From Pseudomonadota bacterium (GTDB lineage Bacteria; Pseudomonadota; Gammaproteobacteria; Acidiferrobacterales; Acidiferrobacteraceae), in NCBI GenBank assembly GCA_021797365.1, contig JAJZZU010000078.1, forward strand, positions 1 to 9,276: a stretch of DNA of 9,276 nt, in the 5' to 3' direction. Each line of letters starts with the position of its first letter. Position 1 is the stretch's first letter. The translations under genes were made by a program, and so were the position numbers. The notes beneath the pieces were generated by a model. The model saw only the letters and a program-made list of their open reading frames with translations. It did no database searches and was not told where the DNA came from. Of the stretch, positions 6,504 to 9,276 are shown piece by piece.

Positions 6504-7847
6504 TCAGGCCTGGCCCACCATGCGCCGATAGACGGTCCTCAGGGCTTGGGCGTCTCCGACATTGCCGGGAAAGATCACGACCGGCATGCCCGGGTGGCGC
6601 GCATGCGTTTTCGGGCAACACACCACCGAGCACCCTGGCAGGATCTGGCCCACGACCTCACAGGTCCCCAGCATAAGCCCTGTGCTCAGGACGTCGTTGG
6701 ACGTGATGCCACCCTTGCTGATCAGAAATCCCGTGGTCTTGGGCAAGGCCTGGACAATACGCATCAGAAACGCCGAGACCGCGGCCCCGAAGCGCAGGCG
6801 CTGGTCGCTATCGGCGAATTGACGCTCCGAGCGGCTGGTGAACAGGACGGCGGTCTGACCCGCGGCGTGCGCGGCGGCGATCCCGGCGAGGACGTGATCG
6901 CGCAAGGCCGTGCCATCTGCCTCCTGTGCCCGGTCGACGTCGATCTCGATTGCCGCGACCGTCGGTTCGCGCAAAAGTATGGCGAGTTGCTCGGTGGTCT
7001 TGCGCACATGGGAGCCTACCAGCACGACCCCCACGGGGCCCTGGGCGTAACCGGACATCGCCTCCGGCAGTACTGGCTGCGCCGGGAGATTCGCAAGTGA
7101 CGTCAGAAGGCTTGCCGCGCTGCGGAATAGAAAGCGCCGTCCGGCATCGACCGCGTCGTAGATGTCGCGGGCGAAGCGGTCGAGGTCGCTTTGCTGTACG
7201 GCATCCACCACGCAACAGCTGTTGTTGGCCAGTGTCTGGAGGCGTGCGCCGCAACCTGCGCGTACGTCCGACAGCGAAAACAGCTGCACATCGGTCGCGG
7301 CGATCCGACCCGCCGTCTTCTCCGCCACATATTCGCGCAGGTCGCTATTGCGGTAGCCGAAAACCGTGTCGCGTGCGAATTCGGTCTCATGGACCGGCAC
7401 CGGGGTGCCATCGATGACAAGATAGTGCCGGCCGGCCCGCGTCACCCGCCCGCCCTCGAAGAATGCCGGGATCAGAAAGTGCGCATCGAAGGGACCCAGC
7501 TCTTCGGCCATGACATCGGTCTCGACCGGATAATGGCCGCGCAGGGTCGAGTCCGAGCGGCTGACAAAGATCGGCCGTATCACCACCCCCTCCGAAGACA
7601 GCTCGGCGAGCGCGGCGCGCAGATTCCGGCATACCGTGCGCACGATCCAGGCGGCCTCCCCGGCGCCCATGCCGCGGGTGTTGGTGAGGATGAAGAAAAG
7701 CGGCCCCGGGGCGCATAGCGCGGCCTTCAGGGCGGCCGTGTCCCAGCGCGTCAGCAGTAGACAGGAGTGTACGGTCTGTGATCCGGTCGGATCGTCGTCC
7801 AGAACGATGACCTTGTGCCCTGCGCCGCGTGCGCTCACGCTACTCAT
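6504..7847 (-). CDS. Four-carbon acid sugar kinase family protein (DUF1537, OtnK/YgbK type)
   Basis: Members of this family phosphorylate C4 sugar acids such as erythronate, threonate or 3-oxo-tetronate with ATP. The 447-residue protein has both family domains. The N-terminal substrate domain contains LDDDPTGSQ (16-24) and SRSDSTLRGH (96-105). The C-terminal nucleotide-binding domain contains VLVGSH, KGGITSND (378-385) and the terminal FPGNVGD (426-432). All signature motifs are intact, so it is probably active. The ATG at 7847 is chosen because it overlaps the stop of the upstream phosphoketolase (ATGAGTAG), which suggests translational coupling; upstream in-frame residues are not family-like. 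The usual partners (OtnI isomerase, class II aldolase, PdxA2 or dehydrogenase) are not in the window, so the exact substrate is open. Confidence 0.9.
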   Translation of the reverse strand: MSSVSARGAGHKVIVLDDDPTGSQTVHSCLLLTRWDTAALKAALCAPGPLFFILTNTRGMGAGEAAWIVRTVCRNLRAALAELSSEGVVIRPIFVSRSDSTLRGHYPVETDVMAEELGPFDAHFLIPAFFEGGRVTRAGRHYLVIDGTPVPVHETEFARDTVFGYRNSDLREYVAEKTAGRIAATDVQLFSLSDVRAGCGARLQTLANNSCCVVDAVQQSDLDRFARDIYDAVDAGRRFLFRSAASLLTSLANLPAQPVLPEAMSGYAQGPVGVVLVGSHVRKTTEQLAILLREPTVAAIEIDVDRAQEADGTALRDHVLAGIAAAHAAGQTAVLFTSRSERQFADSDQRLRFGAAVSAFLMRIVQALPKTTGFLISKGGITSNDVLSTGLMLGTCEVVGQILPGCSVVCCPKTHARHPGMPVVIFPGNVGDAQALRTVYRRMVGQA

Positions 7848-9276
7848 CCATCGCCAGAACCCGGGCGACGATGGTGTCGGCATCGAGGCCATTCAGGTTC
7901 AGGAGCTCGCTTGGGCTGGCGGTCGTGTCGCCACGTCTCCAGGCCAGGGTCGCGCGCAACGGGGCCTTTGCCCGCACCAATACCGGCTCCAGCGGCCCCG
8001 AGGGTCCGCCGCTTATCGCCACGATCCGGTCGCCGTCAAACAGGCGCCCGAACTCCTGGTCGCCCATGAACGACAGATCGGGCTCGGCCACGGTCTCGGC
8101 GGCGACATCACGGGCCTGGTAGAGTTGCCGGGGGTTCACGAGCGCCACGATGCGTACCCCGAAACCCTCGGCCTCCAGACGCTCCTTGGCGGCAAACACC
8201 GACAACAGCACCATGTCGCCGGCCACCGCCAACACCACCCGGCCGCGCCGGCCATCGGCGCCCTCGTAAAGGATCGCCGCGCCCTCGCGTACCGCCCGGC
8301 GTGCAGCCTCCATCGTCATATGGATCGGCAACGGGCTTTTCGAGGCGATGATCACCATGCCCTTGTTCCAGCTCGTAGCGGCGTATTCATACGCGGCCTG
8401 CGCGGCATTGGCGTCCGGCGGAAACAACAGATAGACGTTGCCGTTGCGCATCTGCGCGGCGATGTAGTTCTCGATCTCCGGGCGTTGATGGGTCCAGCCG
8501 TTGCGTCCCTGCTCGAGGGCCCCGGCGGTGAACAGGCCGACGACCGACGGGGTGCGCCGGCGCAGTTCGGCCATCGCTTGGGTCACGGTCTGAAAGATCG
8601 GCCAGCCGTTTATGGCAAAGGATTCGTATGACAGCCATAGGCTGCGGCCTCCGAAGAGCGCGAGCCCGGCCGCAAGCCCGGCGCATGCGTCCTCGCTCAA
8701 GGGCTCGTAGACCTGCCCGCTGGGCTCCTGGTTATAGAGGGGGTCGGCGGTCGGGTGGCGGATCTTCAGGGCATCATTGATGTTCTTGAGTCCGGAGGCC
8801 TCGTTGCCGTCGGCGTTAGTCACGACGAACCGGCGGTCCTTGCCGCCAAGCCAGGCCACCAGGGCACCGACCGCGGTGGACGGCACGGCCTTCTCAGTCG
8901 CAGCGTATTCGTGGAGCGGGAAGGCCCCGAGGTCGGCGAGCTCCAGGGTCGTCTCGGTCACCATGGTCTTGGCTGCGGGCCCGCCACCGGCGCGCGCGAA
9001 ATTCTCGCGCACCAACGCCCAGGCCGCAGGGCTCAGGGCGCGCGCGGCAAGTGCCGCTTCGATCTGCGGCTTGTCGAGTGTGTCGCCCGGATAGAGGTTA
9101 TGGGACTTCGCCCCGTGCGCATGCACGCCCGCGCCCTTCAATTGCTTTAGGATGAACGCCGTGAGCGTGCCGTCGAGCGCGCTACGCGCGGCCACGTCGG
9201 CGGCCTCGAGTACGGCCTGGACGAATGCCAGGCGGCGCGCGAACGAGAAGCGCGTCGAATCCACATAATCCCCGGC
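7840..9276 (-). CDS. Phosphoketolase-family protein (divergent XFP), 5' end outside window
   Basis: The last 478 residues are present; the frame stays open to the right edge, so the N-terminus with the first ThDP domain half is missing. The order of motifs follows xylulose-5-P/fructose-6-P phosphoketolase: a VHAHGAKSHNLYP segment where XFP has WRAHQVPL, VVTNADGNEASGL for FGPDETASNRL, GQVYEPLSEDACAGLAAGLA for GRVMEVLSEHQCQGWLEGY, SYESFAI for SYEAFI, GRNGWTHQRPEIENYI for DHNGFSHQDPGF, and a DTTASPSELLNLNGLD end for GTTTTPFDMVVLNDLD. Phosphoketolases are ThDP enzymes that split xylulose-5-P or fructose-6-P with phosphate to acetyl-P. Identity to classical XFP looks low, and the NPHANGG segment common in XFP is not seen, so substrate range or even reaction may differ. 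Its stop lies inside the kinase start. Confidence 0.8.
   Translation of the reverse strand, partial: AGDYVDSTRFSFARRLAFVQAVLEAADVAARSALDGTLTAFILKQLKGAGVHAHGAKSHNLYPGDTLDKPQIEAALAARALSPAAWALVRENFARAGGGPAAKTMVTETTLELADLGAFPLHEYAATEKAVPSTAVGALVAWLGGKDRRFVVTNADGNEASGLKNINDALKIRHPTADPLYNQEPSGQVYEPLSEDACAGLAAGLALFGGRSLWLSYESFAINGWPIFQTVTQAMAELRRRTPSVVGLFTAGALEQGRNGWTHQRPEIENYIAAQMRNGNVYLLFPPDANAAQAAYEYAATSWNKGMVIIASKSPLPIHMTMEAARRAVREGAAILYEGADGRRGRVVLAVAGDMVLLSVFAAKERLEAEGFGVRIVALVNPRQLYQARDVAAETVAEPDLSFMGDQEFGRLFDGDRIVAISGGPSGPLEPVLVRAKAPLRATLAWRRGDTTASPSELLNLNGLDADTIVARVLAMDE

Noticed and set aside
7636..8631. Long plus-strand open frame (331 codons) opposite the phosphoketolase and kinase genes
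   Set aside because: It spans two conserved genes in antisense, with low-complexity Arg/Gly/His-rich content and no recognisable domain.

Overview
The window is high-GC bacterial DNA. The protein types (PrmB, an L31 with a full zinc-binding Cys set, a DUF3617 secreted protein) fit a gammaproteobacterium. An environmental or acidophilic chemoautotroph such as an Acidiferrobacter relative is plausible, but the genus is a guess. No phage, plasmid, integrase or defence genes are visible. Coding density is high except in two stretches: 548-1005 (intergenic, rich in palindromes) and about 1902-2853 (a decayed gene).

Layout. A plus-strand DUF3617 periplasmic protein (107-547) has a recognisable promoter at the left end. 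Next comes a noncoding stretch with three versions of one hairpin, one of them a good intrinsic terminator. A minus-strand block follows, read right to left: rpmE (ribosomal protein L31), a short malic enzyme, a malate dehydrogenase pseudogene with stops and frameshifts, and prmB (methyltransferase for ribosomal protein L3). The rpmE promoter region carries a perfect 14-bp inverted repeat with one arm inside the promoter spacer.

Divergent from rpmE is a 610-residue GH15 glucoamylase/trehalase-type hydrolase (4671-6503, plus). Its stop codon directly abuts that of a minus-strand four-carbon acid-sugar kinase (DUF1537/OtnK-YgbK type). The kinase start overlaps the stop of a divergent phosphoketolase, which runs off the right edge of the window.

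How the genes may fit together. Phosphoketolase and acid-sugar kinase look translationally coupled. One inferred link is erythrose 4-phosphate, which fructose-6-phosphate phosphoketolase activity makes, with C4 acid phosphates as the kinase product. Malic enzyme beside a dead malate dehydrogenase suggests a former malate-node pair that lost one member. RpmE and PrmB, both linked to the large ribosomal subunit, lie at the two ends of the same minus-strand block.

The signals most worth following are the tetraloop-swapped hairpin family at 640-815 (relic of an IS200/IS605-type end, or a small structured RNA), the inverted repeat at rpmE, the mdh decay, and the kinase-phosphoketolase pair. I did not find a clear new defence or mobile system.
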